64,000 nt of DNA from an uncultured Prevotella sp. (GCF_946407605.1 NZ_CAMJOS010000004.1:124001-188000), one strand, 5' to 3'. Positions 26,906 through 36,351 are shown, counted from the stretch's first letter. Numbers and translations: made by a program. The notes: generated by a model from the sequence alone, not told the origin.

Positions 26906-28420
26906 ATGTTACGGCTGCCTAAATTCATCACCAGAACTTTATCAGTCCAACTCAGTCTGATGGTTGTTTCTACGATGGCTATCCTCATGATAGCTTCTCT
27001 GATTTTCATGCTCTATTTCACTCGAAAAGCCATCAAGGAAGAAGCCTTGGAAAATGCATGCCAGACGCTTGATGGAACCGTGGAGCGAATAGACAACATT
27101 ATACTGAGTATAGAACAGGCAACTGGTAACACCTATTATAACATAAGACCTTATCTAGACCAACCCGACAAGATTCGTCTCTACAGCTATAAGTTGGTAG
27201 AAACCAGTCCCTATATTGCCAGCTGTGCCATTGCCTTTAAGCCTGGCTATTATAAGGATCGTGAAGATTTCATTTCTTATGTTCACCGCACAGAAAGTGC
27301 TTCCGATTCCATTAATACTATCTTTCAGGAAGATAGCTACGAAGCAGGTCCATACACCGAGCAAGTATGGTATACGAAAACCATGGCATCGGGCAAACCA
27401 TATTGGATAAATACCCAGAACGACAATCAGACAGACAAAGTTCCATACATTACCTTCTGTCTGCCCATTCCCGATAATGACAATCAACCCATTGGCGTTA
27501 TTGCAGTTAACGTGTCACTCAATCTATTCTCACGCATTGTCTTGGAGACAAAGCCCTCACCCAACACGTATTGCACACTGCTGGATAAAGACGGGTCATT
27601 CATTGTACATCCAGACAGCAATAAACTGCTTCGTGATATCATCAATACTGAAACCATTCACGAAACAGGCCAAAACCCGACATTGGATGATATCGAAAAG
27701 GCAATGCTATCTGGCGAGACCGGATATAAGCCTTTCCATATGAATAACAACAACTACTATATCTTCTATAAACCCTTCAATCGTTCTGCCGTTCCAGGCC
27801 GCTCTTCTGAAAAGCTGGAGTGGAGTGTTGGCATTGTCTATCCCGAAGACGATATCTTTGGCGACTACAACCGCCTGCTCTATTATGTACTTGGCATTGC
27901 CATTATCGGTTTGTTACTACTATTTATACTCTGCGGAACCATCATACACCGTCAGTTGCTACCCCTGCGCCTGCTGACCAAATCAGCTCAGCATATTGCC
28001 GAAGGAAACTACAATGAAGTGATTCCTGACAGCCATCAGCACGATGAGATAGGACGTCTGCAAAACCATTTCCAGCAGATGCAGCAGTCGCTAGCCACCA
28101 ACATCGGTGAGTTGGAGGAACTGAGTGTCACGCTTGACAAACGCGGCAAGGAGTTGCATGATGCTTATGAGCAGGCTCAGCGTGCCGAACGTTTGAAGAC
28201 CGTCTTCCTTCATAATATGACAGACCAGATGTTGGTTCCTGCCAATGCCATATCTACGGATGTCAATACGCTGTGTAATCTCAAGAAAGGTGCAGTTCAG
28301 GGAGATGCAAAACAGTTGGCCGACGATATTCAGAAGCAAGGCAAAACCATAGCTGAGTTGCTGAACAACCTACTCAATCTCTCGGAAGAAGAAACAGGAA
28401 AGGAGGCGGGCCATGATTAA
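26906..28420 (+). CDS. Cache-HAMP membrane sensor with degenerate HisKA, no ATPase domain
   Basis: A 504-residue inner-membrane protein: TM helix 1 (about 16-38), an extracytoplasmic Cache-like sensor (about 45-290), TM helix 2 (about 325-347), HAMP (about 348-400), a coiled coil and a short HisKA-like segment. At the place of the phospho-acceptor His the sequence reads NMTDQM, that is Asp440, where the next protein has NVTHQI. The chain ends about 65 residues later without any HATPase domain. It therefore cannot be an active kinase. It overlaps the following kinase gene by eight bases and may act as its heterodimer partner or decoy; that is inference. Confidence 0.8.
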   Translation: MLRLPKFITRTLSVQLSLMVVSTMAILMIASLIFMLYFTRKAIKEEALENACQTLDGTVERIDNIILSIEQATGNTYYNIRPYLDQPDKIRLYSYKLVETSPYIASCAIAFKPGYYKDREDFISYVHRTESASDSINTIFQEDSYEAGPYTEQVWYTKTMASGKPYWINTQNDNQTDKVPYITFCLPIPDNDNQPIGVIAVNVSLNLFSRIVLETKPSPNTYCTLLDKDGSFIVHPDSNKLLRDIINTETIHETGQNPTLDDIEKAMLSGETGYKPFHMNNNNYYIFYKPFNRSAVPGRSSEKLEWSVGIVYPEDDIFGDYNRLLYYVLGIAIIGLLLLFILCGTIIHRQLLPLRLLTKSAQHIAEGNYNEVIPDSHQHDEIGRLQNHFQQMQQSLATNIGELEELSVTLDKRGKELHDAYEQAQRAERLKTVFLHNMTDQMLVPANAISTDVNTLCNLKKGAVQGDAKQLADDIQKQGKTIAELLNNLLNLSEEETGKEAGHD

Positions 28421-30335
28421 TCTTCACATCCGACGTTCTCTTTCGGCCAAGCTCAGCCTAAGCATCCTGCTGTTGGCCATTCCCATCTTCGTCTTGTCGC
28501 TGGGCATCCTGTTTGTGCAATCGAGAAACATTATCAAGAAAGAGGCTATGGAGCATGCCAAAAGCCTGCTCAACACCACGATGCAGCGTCTGGATCGTAA
28601 CATGATGGCTGTAGAGACGGCGACTGACATCTATGACTGGGAAATAACCGAAAACCTACAGCCCGACTCGTTACTGGCTCTCACTCGCCGCGTGGTGACT
28701 CGCAACCCCCATGTCGACGGCTGTTCTATCAGCATGGAACCCGATGTCTTTCCGCAGATTGGCAGATATTTCTCGGTCTATACCGTTAGGGAGACTGATA
28801 CCATCACCTCAGTTATTGAGCAAGAATACGAGTATTTCGAGAAGATATGGTATAAGACCCCACACAATCTGAACAAGCCATGCTGGGTGACCTTTTTTGA
28901 TGAGTCAGACTCGCTAGAGCTCACTATCTCTGGTCTGATAGCATCCTACGGCAAGCCCATTTATTCTTCCGACAACCAGTTTATAGGTGTCATCTCATCC
29001 GATATCTCACTGATTCGTCTCTCTAAGGACATCACTGCAGAGAAGCCCTATCCTAATTCATACTTTATGATGTTGGGCAAAGAGGGCCACTACTTCATAC
29101 ATCCTGACTCTACAAAACTGTTCACCCATACCATCTTCGACGATGTGGATCCACGAGAACAAGCCGATCTCATTGCCTTGGGTCATGAGATGACTGCAGG
29201 CAACCAAGGCAGCATGGCTGTCGTCATCGACGGCACACCTTGCCTGGTATGTTATCAGCCCATGCACGGCACCGAATGGAGCTTGGCTATCGTATGTCCT
29301 GAGAGTGACATCCTTAACGATTATCATGCGCTGGCCAATATTATCGCGCTGCTCATCGCATTTGGTCTGTTGCTGATCTTGATATTCTGCCACAGGGCAG
29401 TAGCACACGCCATCAGGCCCATCAATCAGCTACTCACCAAGACCCAAACCATTGCCTCAGGCAATTACGAGGTACATATTCCCAAAAGCAATCGCAATGA
29501 TGTTGTGGGACGCCTGCAAAACAGCTTTGCCACCATGCTGCAGTCGCTCAATTTCCACATGGGCAGCATTCGCTATACTGCCGAACAGACCGAGAACCGC
29601 AACCAAGAGCTACTGCAGGCTATGCGTCTGGCCGAAGAGGCCGATCGCAATAAGACCACCTTCATCCAGAATGTGACCCATCAGATTCGTACACCTCTTA
29701 ATATTATCATGGGGTTCTCTCAAGTGTTGCGTGATGATGTTAAAACCTCCACTTCTACCAACAGCGGCATATCGGAAGAGGAGATGAATAACGTTACCTA
29801 CACCATGAAGCATAACGCTCGTATTCTGGAACGCATGGTGCACATGCTTTTCGACAGTTCGGCAACAGGTATCACCGAAGAGATGAAAAACCAGAAATAC
29901 GAAAAGGTATCGTGCAACGAGGCGGCCAGAGAGAGCATCCGATATATCAATGAACATTTCCCGTCATTAGACATCAAATTCAATACAGAAGTAGCCGACA
30001 ATTTCTGTATCAAGACCAACCGTACTGACTTGTTGTACTGTCTGAGCGAGATTCTCTATAACTCTGCAAAATACTCTGACGGGCAGCATATCCAGTTGCA
30101 TATTGGACTGACAGACAATACCGTCCAATACATCTGTGTGGATACAGGTAAAGGTATTCCAGAAGCTGATCGCGACCATATCTTCGAGCCATTCACTAAA
30201 GCGGACGACCTCTCCGAGGGTCTTGGTTTGGGACTGCCTCTCACTAAGAATCATGTGCTGAAGATGGGCGGTACCATCACCCTTGATACCAGCTATCACG
30301 ACGGTTGCCGTTTCATCATTGAGTTGCCCCGATAA
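28413..30335 (+). CDS. Cache-HAMP sensor histidine kinase
   Basis: A 640-residue inner-membrane histidine kinase: TM1 (about 13-35), Cache-like sensor (about 40-300), TM2 (about 306-330), HAMP (about 331-385), HisKA with His423 in NVTHQIRTPLN, and a HATPase domain with the N box (LYNSAKYS), G1 box (DTGKGIPEADRDHIFEPF) and G2 box (GLGLGLPLTK). No receiver domain is attached and no response regulator gene is adjacent, so the partner is unknown. It is co-translated with the degenerate sensor upstream. Confidence 0.92.
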   Translation: MINLHIRRSLSAKLSLSILLLAIPIFVLSLGILFVQSRNIIKKEAMEHAKSLLNTTMQRLDRNMMAVETATDIYDWEITENLQPDSLLALTRRVVTRNPHVDGCSISMEPDVFPQIGRYFSVYTVRETDTITSVIEQEYEYFEKIWYKTPHNLNKPCWVTFFDESDSLELTISGLIASYGKPIYSSDNQFIGVISSDISLIRLSKDITAEKPYPNSYFMMLGKEGHYFIHPDSTKLFTHTIFDDVDPREQADLIALGHEMTAGNQGSMAVVIDGTPCLVCYQPMHGTEWSLAIVCPESDILNDYHALANIIALLIAFGLLLILIFCHRAVAHAIRPINQLLTKTQTIASGNYEVHIPKSNRNDVVGRLQNSFATMLQSLNFHMGSIRYTAEQTENRNQELLQAMRLAEEADRNKTTFIQNVTHQIRTPLNIIMGFSQVLRDDVKTSTSTNSGISEEEMNNVTYTMKHNARILERMVHMLFDSSATGITEEMKNQKYEKVSCNEAARESIRYINEHFPSLDIKFNTEVADNFCIKTNRTDLLYCLSEILYNSAKYSDGQHIQLHIGLTDNTVQYICVDTGKGIPEADRDHIFEPFTKADDLSEGLGLGLPLTKNHVLKMGGTITLDTSYHDGCRFIIELPR

Positions 30336-30387
30336 GCCTTTTTTCGCTTTATTTTCAATAATTCTTTGATTTTTCATCCTTTTTTTG

Positions 30388-30395
30388 TAACTTTG
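30388..30395 (+). promoter_or_regulatory. -7 promoter motif for the ECF sigma gene
   Basis: TAACTTTG, 32 bases before the ATG at 30428. Confidence 0.7.
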
Positions 30396-30427
30396 CATCA
30401 ACTCAATCGTCATACCATATAGAGAGG

Positions 30428-30946
30428 ATGAAAGAAATCAGTTTTCGCACCGACGTGTTGCCGCTGAAGAACGAACTCTTCCGCTTAGCATTACGTATCA
30501 CTCTCAACAGGGCTGACGCCGAGGATGTGGTGCAGGAAACCATGCTGAAAGTCTGGAACCGACGTCAACAGTGGGAGCAGATAGAATCGATAGAAGCCTT
30601 CTGTATCACCATCTGTCGGAACTTAGCACTCGACAAACTGAAGAAAGCCGACAACCAGAACACATCTCTCGATGACGAAGGGTACGACGCACCCGACCAT
30701 TCATACAGCGCTAATCCTGAGGAACAGGCCATGCAGCGCGACAAGGTGGAACGTGTCAGGATGCTGATTAACCAGCTGCCCGAGAAACAGCGTACTTGCA
30801 TGCAACTGCGCGATGTAGAGGGCAAGCCCTACAAGGAGATCGCTTCCATTCTTAACATGACGGAGCAGCAAGTGAAGATTAACATCTTCCGAGCCCGACA
30901 GACTATTAAAGAAGAATATTTGAAACAAGAAAAATATGGACTATAA
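30428..30946 (+). CDS. ECF-type RNA polymerase sigma factor
   Basis: A 172-residue sigma-70 family factor with region 2 (LNRADAEDVVQETMLKVWNRR, about 28-50) and region 4 (LPEKQRTCMQLRDVEGKPYKEIASILNMTEQQVKINIFRARQ region, about 118-160) joined by a short linker. ECF factors redirect RNA polymerase to stress or surface-function promoters. It overlaps the putative anti-sigma gene by 11 bases, the usual arrangement. It has its own promoter downstream of the histidine kinase gene. Confidence 0.93.
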   Translation: MKEISFRTDVLPLKNELFRLALRITLNRADAEDVVQETMLKVWNRRQQWEQIESIEAFCITICRNLALDKLKKADNQNTSLDDEGYDAPDHSYSANPEEQAMQRDKVERVRMLINQLPEKQRTCMQLRDVEGKPYKEIASILNMTEQQVKINIFRARQTIKEEYLKQEKYGL

Positions 30947-31412
30947 GTACATCGAACAATTGCTGGATCGCTATTTCGAGGCCGAGACGACCTTGAAAGA
31001 AGAGCAGATTCTCACAGCTTTCTTCGAACAAGATGAGGAGGAGCTGCCCGAGAGCTTGCGCCAGTACCGTCCGCTCTTTGCTGCCATGCAACAGGACGAC
31101 GCCTTAGGCGACGACTTCGATGCACGTCTGCTCCAGCTGACAGAGGAACATATTCAGGTGAAAGCACACACCATCAGCATGGCCGAACGCCTGCGTCCGC
31201 TGATGAGAGCTGCCGCCGTAGTAGCTATCCTGCTGTCGCTGAGCACAGCCCTGAACCAGTCTTTCAAGGAAGAGCGTGTATGGGCCGATGAGTCTGACTA
31301 TGCGCTGAAATATGAATCGACAGTCGATGAACCTGCTATGGCTTACGACCTGTTAGGCGGCGACACGCTGAAGCTCGACTCGCTCTACAAGCCCACAGGC
31401 TATTTGGAATGA
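30936..31412 (+). CDS. Putative anti-sigma factor, single-pass membrane protein
   Basis: A 158-residue protein with an acidic, helical N-terminal half (about 1-85), one TM helix (about 91-108, AAAVVAILLSLSTAL) and a short extracytoplasmic tail. It lacks the zinc-binding HxxxCxxC of ZAS anti-sigmas. Its assignment rests on the 11-base overlap with the ECF sigma gene and on the topology. A similar gene pair occurs at 62.6-63.5 kb. Confidence 0.6.
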   Translation: MDYKYIEQLLDRYFEAETTLKEEQILTAFFEQDEEELPESLRQYRPLFAAMQQDDALGDDFDARLLQLTEEHIQVKAHTISMAERLRPLMRAAAVVAILLSLSTALNQSFKEERVWADESDYALKYESTVDEPAMAYDLLGGDTLKLDSLYKPTGYLE

Positions 31413-31501
31413 TACATTTCTATGCTTTCTCTATATTAATAGTTCATTCATTTTGAATTAAAACAAAACTTTCTAGAAGTTGCGAAAACTTCGAAAGCAA
31501 T

Positions 31502-31529
31502 AAAAGCCACCCGCAAGGATGGCTTTTTT
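31502..31529 (+). terminator. Rho-independent terminator after the ECF operon
   Basis: Stem AAAAGCCA / TGGCTTTT with a ten-base loop, followed by T residues. Confidence 0.8.
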
Positions 31530-31562
31530 GTGTATTAGCATTCTTTTCTCAAAAAAAATACC

Positions 31563-31570
31563 TACCTTTG
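31563..31570 (+). promoter_or_regulatory. -7 promoter motif for dusB
   Basis: TACCTTTG, only five bases before the ATG at 31576, so the mRNA should start at or within a few bases of the initiator codon. Confidence 0.75.
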
Positions 31571-31575
31571 CACCC

Positions 31576-32556
31576 ATGAAGATAGGACAGATAGAATTTG
31601 GCCCCCATCCAGTATTTCTGGCACCTATGGAGGACGTTACTGACATTGGCTTCCGACTGCTGTGCAAGCGGTTCGGTGCCTCGATGGTCTATACGGAATT
31701 CGTCTCAGCCGAGGCGTTGATACGCGATGTGAAGTCAACCCAGCAGAAGCTCATCATCAGCGATGAGGAACGCCCCGTTGGCATTCAGATTTATGGTCGC
31801 GACGTTGATGCGATGGTTGAGGCTGCCAAGATTGTGGAACAGGCTGGTCCCGACCTCATCGATCTGAACTTTGGTTGCCCTGTAAAGAAGGTGGCTGGCA
31901 AGGGTGCTGGTGCCGGCATGCTGCAAAACATTCCCAAGCTATTGGAGATTACACGCAAGGTGGTAGAAGCCGTCAAACTGCCCGTTACTGTGAAGACCCG
32001 CTTAGGATGGAATCAGGAACAACTGATTATCACCGAACTGGCCGAGCAGCTACAGGATTGTGGCATACAGGCATTGACCATCCACGGACGCACCAGAGCC
32101 CAGATGTATACTGGTGAGGCCGACTGGACGCTGATTGGTGAGGTGAAACGCAACCCACGCATCCATATCCCTATCATCGGCAATGGTGACATCACCTCGC
32201 CTGAAGAGGCCAAACGGGCTTTCGAGACCTATGGCGTTGATGCCATTATGGTGGGTCGTGCTACCTTCGGCCGTCCTTGGATTTTTAAGGAAATACGCGA
32301 TTTCATCGATAGAAATGAGATTGACGCTGACTTCGGCTTCAATCAGAAACTCGATATTTTGGAGGAGCAGCTACGTATCAATGTGGAACGTATCGATGAG
32401 ACCCGCGGCATCCTGCACACACGCCGCCATCTGGCAGCCACACCTATCTTCAAGGCTATTCCCAACTTCCGCCAGACACGTATCGCTATGCTCCGTGCCG
32501 CCAAGATGGACGAGCTGCTGCAGATACTGGAAGGCACCCGCTCATTACTGGGTTGA
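31576..32556 (+). CDS. dusB: tRNA-dihydrouridine synthase, DusB type
   Basis: A 326-residue FMN-dependent TIM-barrel enzyme that reduces uridine to dihydrouridine in the D loop of tRNA. Motifs: PMEDVTDIGFR, LNFGCPVKKVAGKGAGAGM with the catalytic cysteine, TVKTRLGW, and the phosphate-binding MVGRATFGRPW. The start at 31576 is fixed by the promoter; the in-frame ATG at 31519 lies within the preceding terminator. Its 3' end overlaps the convergent recombinase gene by 12 bases. Confidence 0.94.
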   Translation: MKIGQIEFGPHPVFLAPMEDVTDIGFRLLCKRFGASMVYTEFVSAEALIRDVKSTQQKLIISDEERPVGIQIYGRDVDAMVEAAKIVEQAGPDLIDLNFGCPVKKVAGKGAGAGMLQNIPKLLEITRKVVEAVKLPVTVKTRLGWNQEQLIITELAEQLQDCGIQALTIHGRTRAQMYTGEADWTLIGEVKRNPRIHIPIIGNGDITSPEEAKRAFETYGVDAIMVGRATFGRPWIFKEIRDFIDRNEIDADFGFNQKLDILEEQLRINVERIDETRGILHTRRHLAATPIFKAIPNFRQTRIAMLRAAKMDELLQILEGTRSLLG

Positions 32557-33435
32557 CATGATATTACGAGGGTGATGATACAGCACCTCTTCACGCAGCG
32601 TCTGCATGGAAAGGTGTGTATAAATCTCAGTGGTTCCTATCGACTCGTGGCCCAACAATGCTTGAATGACTCTCAGGTCGGCACCGCCTTCCAATAGGGC
32701 GGTGGCAAACGAATGGCGCAAGGTGTGGGGTGAGATGGTCTTTTGGATGCCTGCCTCCGAAGCCTGTTCCTTCAGCATAATCAGAATCATCGTACGAGTG
32801 AGATGGGCACCACGACGATTCAGAAACACATAATCCTCCTCGCCCGCCTTGATTTTCAACGAGTTACGCCAAGGCAAATAGTTCTCTATCTCTTGCAAAG
32901 CTAATTTAGATATTGGCACCAGTCGCTCCTTCGAGCCCTTGCCAAGAATACGCAAGAACATTTCTTCTTGATAGACCTGCGACCACTTCAGGTTAACCAG
33001 CTCTGATACGCGCAGTCCACACGAGAAGAGCACCTCAATAATGGCTCGGTTACGATGGCCTTCTGGTTTTGATACGTCAATACTTGCCTTTAGGCGGTCT
33101 ACTTCTTGCGGTGTCAGAAACTCTGGCAGATGTTCGCCCAGCACAGGCGACTCCAGCAGTTCTGTAGGATCGCTATCTATGTAGCCGTCCATCACCAGGA
33201 AACGATAGAACGAACGAATGCCGCTGAGAATACGGCATTGTGAGCGGGCACCAATACCAATATCGTGCAACCCTGCTGCAAACGACTGCAAGTCAGACAG
33301 TTGAACATCCTCCACCCTTTTGCCCTCATGTTCCAGGAACACCAGCAACTTGTCCAGGTCACGGGCATAGGCATCAAGCGTATTTTTCGATACGCCACGC
33401 TGCAGGCGGAGATATCTCAAATACTCTTTCCTCAT
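32545..33435 (-). CDS. xerD: Site-specific tyrosine recombinase XerC/XerD
   Basis: A 296-residue recombinase with an N-terminal SAM-like core-binding domain and a C-terminal catalytic domain. The catalytic set is visible: Arg in SCGLRVSEL, HTLRHSFAT (His, Arg), GHESIGTTEIYTH with the final His and the Tyr nucleophile. Length equals XerC/XerD of Bacteroidetes, which resolve chromosome dimers at dif; telling C from D is not safe here. It is the last gene of the aroQ/O-methyltransferase/xer operon, overlapping the previous gene by four bases. No dif site was recognised in the window. Confidence 0.9.
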   Translation of the reverse strand: MRKEYLRYLRLQRGVSKNTLDAYARDLDKLLVFLEHEGKRVEDVQLSDLQSFAAGLHDIGIGARSQCRILSGIRSFYRFLVMDGYIDSDPTELLESPVLGEHLPEFLTPQEVDRLKASIDVSKPEGHRNRAIIEVLFSCGLRVSELVNLKWSQVYQEEMFLRILGKGSKERLVPISKLALQEIENYLPWRNSLKIKAGEEDYVFLNRRGAHLTRTMILIMLKEQASEAGIQKTISPHTLRHSFATALLEGGADLRVIQALLGHESIGTTEIYTHLSMQTLREEVLYHHPRNIMSTQ

Positions 33436-34058
33436 TTCTTTCGTATGAGTGTCAGTCCATCGCGAAGGGGCAAAATCACCTTCTCCACCCTGTCGTCCTG
33501 GGCCACATGGTCATTAAAGCGTCGTATGCCCTGTGTCTGATGGTCATTGTCGTAGGCAGGATCAGTCACATGTCCGTCCCACAAGGTGTTGTCAGCCAGG
33601 ATGAAACCACCTGGATTCAACAGCGAAAGCACCATCTCGTAGGTTTCAACATAAGTGCGCTTGTCGCCGTCGATAAAAGCCATATCGAACGCGATGCCCA
33701 GTTTCGGAGCCTCAGTAATAGCATCGCCGATGATAAACTCTATCTTGTCTGCCACTGGCGAGTTCTCAATCCAAGGACGCGTAAAATCCTCCTGTTCATC
33801 GTTGATTTCGAAGGTATAGACCTTGCCGCCGTCATCCAGCCCCTCTGCCATACACAAGGCACTATAGCCACTGAACGTGCCTACCTCAAGGATGTTTTTA
33901 GGACGTATCATCCTGACCAGCATCTTCAGCAGTCGACCTTGCAAATGTCCACTGGCCATACGACCGTGTAACATATAAATATTGGTAGCACGCCAAAGAC
34001 GATACAGATACTCTGGCTCAGTATCTATATGAGAAAGGATGTAATTGTCTAAGTCCAT
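33432..34058 (-). CDS. Class I SAM-dependent O-methyltransferase
   Basis: A 208-residue cytoplasmic methyltransferase of the catechol/caffeoyl-CoA O-methyltransferase family. Motif I is LEVGTFSGYSALCMAEGL, motif II VYTFEINDEQ, and the metal-binding region IAFDMAFIDGDKRTYVE and FILADNTLWDG. The natural substrate of the Bacteroidetes members is unknown. It lies two genes into an operon between aroQ and the recombinase gene. Confidence 0.9.
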   Translation of the reverse strand: MDLDNYILSHIDTEPEYLYRLWRATNIYMLHGRMASGHLQGRLLKMLVRMIRPKNILEVGTFSGYSALCMAEGLDDGGKVYTFEINDEQEDFTRPWIENSPVADKIEFIIGDAITEAPKLGIAFDMAFIDGDKRTYVETYEMVLSLLNPGGFILADNTLWDGHVTDPAYDNDHQTQGIRRFNDHVAQDDRVEKVILPLRDGLTLIRKK

Positions 34059-34061
34059 ACT

Positions 34062-34475
34062 TTACAAAAGTGCCTCGATACCCAGACGATAGCTGTCCAG
34101 TCCGAAGCCACAAATAACACCCTTGCAAGCCGATGAAATCAGGGATTTATGGCGAAACTCCTCTCGCTGATGCACATTAGAGATGTGTACCTCGATGACA
34201 GGACATTTCAGCGAACGGATGCAGTCGTGCAAGGCAATGCTGGTATGGGTATAGGCACCTGCATTCAGCACGATGCCGTCATACGAGAAGCCCACTTCCT
34301 GCATCTTATTGATCAACTCACCCTCCACGTTACTCTGATAGTAGTCTATCTGTACGTCAGGATATCTGCTCTGCAGTTGCGGCAGGTAAGCCTCAAACGA
34401 CTCGCTGCCATAGATGCCCGGTTCCCTGCGTCCCAGCAGGTTCAGGTTCGGTCCGTTAATAATCTGTATCTTCAT
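34062..34475 (-). CDS. aroQ: Type II 3-dehydroquinate dehydratase
   Basis: A 137-residue enzyme of the shikimate pathway that dehydrates 3-dehydroquinate. Signatures: IQIINGPNLNLLGRREPGIYG, the catalytic-loop Tyr, NAGAYTHTSIALHD and VEVHISNVHQREEFRHKS with the catalytic His. The start at 34475 is chosen because the in-frame ATG at 34511 lies upstream of the -7 motif (34499-34506). First gene of an operon with the O-methyltransferase and recombinase. Confidence 0.95.
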   Translation of the reverse strand: MKIQIINGPNLNLLGRREPGIYGSESFEAYLPQLQSRYPDVQIDYYQSNVEGELINKMQEVGFSYDGIVLNAGAYTHTSIALHDCIRSLKCPVIEVHISNVHQREEFRHKSLISSACKGVICGFGLDSYRLGIEALL

Positions 34476-34498
34476 TGTCCTAATACTATCTTCGGGTG

Positions 34499-34506
34499 CA
34501 AATTTA
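34499..34506 (-). promoter_or_regulatory. -7 promoter motif for the aroQ operon
   Basis: TAAATTTG on the minus strand, 23 bases before the ATG at 34475. Confidence 0.65.
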
Positions 34507-34699
34507 GACATTTTTTTCGAGAATATCAGTCTTTATCATAAAAATCTTTCATTCAGTCATGTTTTCAGAGGACCTTCATCAGTAACAGCATCAGAGTTGA
34601 TTAGGCTCTTTATTGTGCATAGATAAGAAGAATAGAAGATATATGCAAATAAAAATGCAACTTTTTAAAAGAAAAGTTTCAAATTCCAAAATTATGCAC

Positions 34700-34707
34700 T
34701 ACCTTTG
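34700..34707 (+). promoter_or_regulatory. -7 promoter motif for rbfA
   Basis: TACCTTTG, 51 bases before the rbfA ATG. The leader holds a five-codon frame (MDVPY, 34735-34752) ending six bases before the rbfA start, which may be fortuitous. Confidence 0.65.
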
Positions 34708-34758
34708 CATCCGAAAGGTTATTATTTGCACGGTATGGACGTGCCCTATTGATTTATT

Positions 34759-35094
34759 ATGCAAGAAACAAGACAGAATAAGATTGCACGCCTGCTGCAG
34801 AAAGAGCTGAGCGTGATTTTCCAGGAGCAGACCCGCGGAATGCATGGTGTGATGGTGTCGGTAACCAGAACAAAAATCTCGCCCGACCTCAGCATCTGCA
34901 CCGCCTACCTCAGCATTTTCCCTTCTGAGAAGGGCGAGGAGCTGCTTCAGAACATTGAGAAGAACAGCCAGCAGATTCGCTATACTTTGGGTCAGCGCGT
35001 TCGCTATCAGCTGCGCATCGTGCCCGAGTTGCGTTTCTTCATCGACGACTCGCTGGATTATATTGACCGCATCGACGAACTGCTGAAAAAGTAA
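34759..35094 (+). CDS. rbfA: 30S ribosome-binding factor A
   Basis: A 111-residue KH-fold protein that assists late 30S subunit maturation near the 5' end of 16S rRNA. The family pattern is seen in RLLQKELSVIFQEQ at the N-terminus, the VTRTKISPDLSICTAYLSIFP strand-helix block, and the closing RVRYQLRIVPELRFFIDDSLDY. It is followed after 24 bases, filled by a GGTAAAA-type repeat, by the LolC/E-like permease gene. Confidence 0.95.
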   Translation: MQETRQNKIARLLQKELSVIFQEQTRGMHGVMVSVTRTKISPDLSICTAYLSIFPSEKGEELLQNIEKNSQQIRYTLGQRVRYQLRIVPELRFFIDDSLDYIDRIDELLKK

Positions 35095-35113
35095 AAAGGT
35101 AAAAAAGTAAAAG
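35088..35113 (+). repeat. GGTAAAA/AGTAAAA repeat at a gene junction
   Basis: Units AGTAAAA, AGGTAAAA, AAGTAAAA and AGGT run from the rbfA stop codon to the start of the permease gene, where they provide the only purine-rich ribosome-binding stretch. Confidence 0.6.
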
Positions 35114-35118
35114 GTCCC

Positions 35119-36351
35119 TTGAACTTTCCATTTTACATAGCTCGGCGCTACCTGTTCTCAAAGAAGTCGACTAACGCCATCAACATCATCAGCGGCATAT
35201 CGGTGCTGGGTGTGGCTGTAGCCACGATGGCACTGGTGGTCACGCTGAGTGTGTTTAATGGCTTCAGCGACCTCGTGGCCTCGTTCTTCACCGACTTCGA
35301 CCCACAACTGAAGATTGTACCCGTAGAAGGTAAGACGGCACCTGCCGACGACCCCGTGCTTTCTGAGATTAAGGCAATGCCAGAGATCTATGTCGCCACC
35401 GAATGTGTAGAAGACCAAGCTTTGGCTGTGTACAACGGGCGACAGGCTATGGTTATTATAAAAGGTGTAGAGGACAACTTCGACTCGCTCACCCATATCC
35501 GTGAAAAACTCGACGGCGACGGCACCTTCGAGCTCCATGCTGCCGACATACAATATGGCATTCTTGGGCGTCAGGTCATCGATGTGCTCGGCATCGGCTA
35601 TTATTACTTCCCCCTACCCCTCAAGGTCTATGCTCCTCGACGTGAGGGTCAGCTTGATATGAGCGACCCTGCCGATGGTTTCATAGAAGATGAGCTCTAC
35701 TCGCCAGGGGTGGTGTTCGAAATCAAACAATCGAAGTACGACCGCAACTACATCCTTACCAGCATCGGCTTTGCCCGCAGGCTCTTCGACCAGCAGGGCA
35801 TGCTCTCGTCGCTCGAGCTGCGCCTGAAGCAAGGCAGTGATTTCGAGGCAGTTAAAGAGCGCATTAAGCAGGTGGCTGGCGATAAATATCAAGTGATGGA
35901 CCGTTACGAGCAGCAGGAGGACACCTTCCGCATTATGAAGATTGAGAAGCTCATTGCCTATATCTTCCTCACCTTTATCCTCATGGTGGCCTGCTTCAAC
36001 ATTATCGGCTCGCTCTCCATGCTGATTATCGACAAGAAAGACGATGTAGTCACCCTACGTAACCTCGGCGCCTCCGATCGTCAGATTACCCAGATATTCC
36101 TGTTCGAGGGTCGCCTCATCTCAGCTATTGGCGCCATTATAGGTATCGCCCTTGGCCTGCTGCTCTGTTGGATTCAACAGACCTACGGCATCATCTCGTT
36201 GGGTAGCAGCGAGGGTTCGTTTGTAGTCAACGCCTATCCCGTCAGCGTCCATCCCCTCGATGTCATCATCATCTTCCTGACGGTTCTCGCAGTTGGCTTC
36301 CTTGCCGTCTGGTATCCCGTCCATTATTTCTCACGACGTCTGCTTAAATAA
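35119..36351 (+). CDS. LolC/LolE-like ABC transporter permease (FtsX domain)
   Basis: A 410-residue inner-membrane permease. The N-terminal block FYIARRYLFSKKSTNAINIISGISVLGVAVATMAL with TM1, a long periplasmic domain (about 55-265), and three further TM helices with the FtsX-like signature at the C-terminus are typical of Bacteroidetes lipoprotein-release-type permeases. No ATPase is encoded next to it. The start appears to be TTG at 35119, since no ATG precedes the conserved N-terminus. It is co-transcribed with rbfA. The remnant gene on the other strand overlaps its last 28 bases. Confidence 0.88.
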   Translation: MNFPFYIARRYLFSKKSTNAINIISGISVLGVAVATMALVVTLSVFNGFSDLVASFFTDFDPQLKIVPVEGKTAPADDPVLSEIKAMPEIYVATECVEDQALAVYNGRQAMVIIKGVEDNFDSLTHIREKLDGDGTFELHAADIQYGILGRQVIDVLGIGYYYFPLPLKVYAPRREGQLDMSDPADGFIEDELYSPGVVFEIKQSKYDRNYILTSIGFARRLFDQQGMLSSLELRLKQGSDFEAVKERIKQVAGDKYQVMDRYEQQEDTFRIMKIEKLIAYIFLTFILMVACFNIIGSLSMLIIDKKDDVVTLRNLGASDRQITQIFLFEGRLISAIGAIIGIALGLLLCWIQQTYGIISLGSSEGSFVVNAYPVSVHPLDVIIIFLTVLAVGFLAVWYPVHYFSRRLLK

